Assembly (NCBI GenBank): GCA_045114665.1
Contig: JBGUKW010000029.1
Coordinates: 1 to 6,852, forward strand
From: CADAWZ01 sp045114665
GTDB lineage: Bacteria > Vulcanimicrobiota > CADAWZ01
DNA length: 6,852 nucleotides
Direction of reading: 5' to 3'
A program made the translations under genes and the position numbers. Positions within the stretch are counted from its first letter, which is position 1. Every line of letters starts with the position of its first letter. The notes under the pieces are model-generated. The model was not told where the DNA came from, did not search any database, and saw only the letters and a program-made list of their open reading frames with translations. Below are positions 4,538-6,852 of this stretch, in pieces.

Positions 4538-6852
4538 TTAGTCGTTGTTATTACAGCAATTTTCTATATTCATAATATATTTTAATACAATATTTGAAAA
4601 TTTTTCAAATGAATCATAATATATTTCAGCAAGTTTTAAAAATTTTTTTGACTGTACTTGTAATCTTGAAAAAATATCAGAAGATTTTATAAAATCGAGT
4701 GTTATTTCTTCTTCTTTTATTGTCATATTTTCTGAAAGTAATTCAAATGCAAAACATCCATGAGCATAATTTATATTTTCATTTGAAGTTATCAATTCCA
4801 AAATTTTTTCTTTGTCTGTATTTTGGTTATCTTTTAATATGTTAAATATTTTAGTTATTGAATTAATTGAAGGCAATGCTTTTTTATAGAATTGTTTTTC
4901 ATTTTCGATGTCTTCTTCTGAAAAAAGGAAGTGAATTCTTTTTGCCTTTTTAAATATGGATATTAAAAATAAATCAAAAGTTGCAGGAGGATGAAAAAAT
5001 ATTATATCGTCAAAAATATCTGTTTGGTCTATATCTTTAATAAATTTGACTTTTGTATTAGTTCCCTTTACTGCATCTAAAATCGTTTTTTGAACAGCTT
5101 TTGTTCTTACCAATACAAGACAATTTGAAATATTTGATAAATATTTTAAATATTTTATTTTATTTATAACTTTTGAAGAATCAGATATTATTGGAGTGTT
5201 TGTTTTTTCAGGAAGTTTTATTTTTTCTTCAATAACGGCACTTGCTATTGGATCAGGTGTTATTATTGAAGATAATTCTAAGTTTACTGCTTTTGTTCCA
5301 TTAAATTCATTTATATAAGGATATGCCAAAATGTCATATTTTAAATCATCAATTTTTATTGAATCGGCTAATTCTGCTTTTCCAAATGCAATGCCTTTTA
5401 ATTCTATTCCATTTTGTTCTATTGTGGCGATCAGAGTATTTTTTGATGCTTTTTTTAACTCTGTGAATTTTACATTTTTGAATAAAAAAATAGGCTCTTC
5501 ATTGTCTTTGCCATAAGGCTCGAGTTTTAAAAGTTCTTCAGTCGCTTCAAATGTGATATCTGAAAATGATATTTCACCATCACTTATAAATTTTTCTGCC
5601 TCTTTTTCAGGCTCTTCATTTCTAATTCTCTCTTTAAATATTGGAAAATTTTCTTCTTTGATAGAAAAACCTCCTGCTTGGATATGTCCTCCGTAAGATT
5701 CGAGTATATCTGAATTTTTTTCAAGTATTGAATGGATATTATAACCGCCATAAGCCCTTGCAGACCCTCTTCCAATTCCATTTGTCAAAGCACACAGAAA
5801 AACTGGCATTTTAAATGTTTCTGCCAATTTAGAGGCAGTTATACCAAGTACCCCTACATGTAGGTAATCTCCAGCTTCAGCTATGACATTGCTATTTATA
5901 AGGTCTCCTGAATCTTGAAGTTTGAATAAGATAGTTTTTCGCATTTTTTCTTCTATCTTTTGTCTTGTCTTATTCATCTCAATTAGTTCATTTAGATAAT
6001 TATCGGCTTCTTCTTCTGTTTGAGATAACAACAATTTAACTGAAATAGAGGCATCTCCAATTCTTCCAGAGGCATTTATTTTTGGACATATACTATATCC
6101 AATAGTTCTGCTTGTAACTTTTGATGTTGTAGAATAATTTATTAAACTTTCTATCCCTTTCCAATCGTTATTTCCTGAATTTATTATTGAAATTGCATTT
6201 TTTAAAATTATCCTTACTTCATCTTTTGCTGGCATTAAATCTCCAATTAGACCAATAGCAGTAGGTATCAAATATTTTTTTGGAAATGGAAGATTTAATT
6301 TTTTGCAAACTGCACATATAAATTTAAATGCAATTCCAACACCTGATAGGTATTTACAAGGATAATTGCATTGTGGATTCATCGGATTTATAATTGCATC
6401 AGCAGGTGGAAGCTCTTTGGGAACTGTGTGGTGATCTGAAATTATAACTGAAAGACCTTGATTTTTCAACTCAGTTATTTTTTTCATTTCAGATATTCCA
6501 CAGTCAACAGTTATTGCAAGAGATATACCATCTGTTTTGGCTGAATTCAATCCTTCATCAGATATTCCATATCCATCTTCAAGTCTATTTGGAATAGAAT
6601 AATCGACATTTCCTCCCAATTCTTTTATAAATCTGAAAAGAATTGATGTTGCTGTTACTCCGTCGGCATCGTAGTCTCCAAATATTCTTATTTTTTCTCC
6701 ATTTTTGAAGGAACATAAAAAAATATCAATAGCCTTATCCATATCTTTTAAGAGAAAAGGGTCTAAAAGTTTGGATATATCATCAGATAAAAAATTCTCA
6801 TAGTCTTTGATATTTTTTATTCCTCTTCTCATAAGAGATTGTTTTAGAGGCT
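4538..6852 (-). CDS. recJ: Single-stranded-DNA exonuclease RecJ (N-terminus beyond the right edge)
   Basis: RecJ is a 5'-to-3' ssDNA exonuclease of the DHH family acting in recombination and repair. The first in-window Met (6832) is not the likely start: the frame stays open to the edge as PLKQSL, which aligns with the PLLxxLLxxRGI start of RecJ. Numbering from that Met, motifs are GDYDADGVT (52-60), TVDCGIS (109-114), SDHHTVP (132-138), IGLIGDL with Asp198, PKINASGRIGDA (250-261), and DHHA1 with GRGSARA (354-360) and GGHIQAGGFSI (381-391). All metal ligands I can place are present. An OB-like region (about 418-525) follows, with LLKLEPYGKDNEEP. The extra 235-residue tail (about 530-764) resembles the RecJ C-terminal domain of Firmicutes-type enzymes (FFHPPATFD, HFLFSEEDIE, CFAFELL), but is diverged and Lys/Ile-rich. 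The stop lies 22 nt before rel. Confidence 0.96.
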   Translation of the reverse strand, partial: PLKQSLMRRGIKNIKDYENFLSDDISKLLDPFLLKDMDKAIDIFLCSFKNGEKIRIFGDYDADGVTATSILFRFIKELGGNVDYSIPNRLEDGYGISDEGLNSAKTDGISLAITVDCGISEMKKITELKNQGLSVIISDHHTVPKELPPADAIINPMNPQCNYPCKYLSGVGIAFKFICAVCKKLNLPFPKKYLIPTAIGLIGDLMPAKDEVRIILKNAISIINSGNNDWKGIESLINYSTTSKVTSRTIGYSICPKINASGRIGDASISVKLLLSQTEEEADNYLNELIEMNKTRQKIEEKMRKTILFKLQDSGDLINSNVIAEAGDYLHVGVLGITASKLAETFKMPVFLCALTNGIGRGSARAYGGYNIHSILEKNSDILESYGGHIQAGGFSIKEENFPIFKERIRNEEPEKEAEKFISDGEISFSDITFEATEELLKLEPYGKDNEEPIFLFKNVKFTELKKASKNTLIATIEQNGIELKGIAFGKAELADSIKIDDLKYDILAYPYINEFNGTKAVNLELSSIITPDPIASAVIEEKIKLPEKTNTPIISDSSKVINKIKYLKYLSNISNCLVLVRTKAVQKTILDAVKGTNTKVKFIKDIDQTDIFDDIIFFHPPATFDLFLISIFKKAKRIHFLFSEEDIENEKQFYKKALPSINSITKIFNILKDNQNTDKEKILELITSNENINYAHGCFAFELLSENMTIKEEEITLDFIKSSDIFSRLQVQSKKFLKLAEIYYDSFEKFSNIVLKYIMNIENCCNNND

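Noticed and set aside
6830..6832. Met at 6832 as the recJ start
   Set aside because: The frame is open upstream to the edge and the upstream residues PLKQSL fit the conserved RecJ N-terminal region.

Overview
The window is AT-rich bacterial DNA (roughly 30% G+C by eye). Almost all of it is a minus-strand gene block, read from right to left: recJ (N-terminus cut by the right edge), rel (bifunctional (p)ppGpp synthetase/hydrolase), dtd (D-aminoacyl-tRNA deacylase) and a multi-spanning membrane protein related to TMTC/GT-C glycosyltransferases. A gene on the plus strand contributes only its last 49 codons at the left edge and meets the block head-on.

Layout: 1-150 is the 3' end of an unrecognised plus-strand CDS. 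Positions 158-217 hold a terminator placed to serve both converging transcripts, and 229-262 a perfect 12-bp inverted repeat over the last codons and stop of the membrane-protein gene. The membrane-protein gene (249-1553) starts 2 nt after the dtd stop, so it is probably translationally coupled to dtd (1556-2008). A 242-nt gap (2009-2250) between rel and dtd has no convincing gene, but has a consensus -10 hexamer, a possible 17-residue leader ORF and mutually exclusive hairpin arms. rel (2251-4515) begins 22 nt after recJ ends (4538-6852), with a clear Shine-Dalgarno, so recJ and rel are almost certainly co-transcribed.

The order recJ-rel-dtd is a known arrangement; in Bacillus subtilis and relatives it is recJ-apt-relA-dtd. 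Here apt is absent between recJ and rel. The block joins DNA repair (RecJ), the stringent response (Rel) and translational chirality proofreading (DTD). The membrane protein is the accessory member. It keeps recognisable TMTC-type landmarks (HPxHIEN, a C-terminal YLAIPSLSF segment) but lacks the usual N-terminal aspartate pair and the C-terminal TPR repeats.

Taxonomy cannot be fixed from this window. A low-G+C, possibly host-associated bacterium fits (for example Elusimicrobiota, Melainabacteria-like or Firmicutes-like lineages). The bifunctional RxKD-type Rel argues against a gammaproteobacterial RelA. I see no mobile element, CRISPR array, tRNA or rRNA. Most of the window is conserved housekeeping; the unusual content is the membrane protein, the rel-dtd leader region and the Rel insertion. 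I see no clear evidence for an entirely new multi-gene system.
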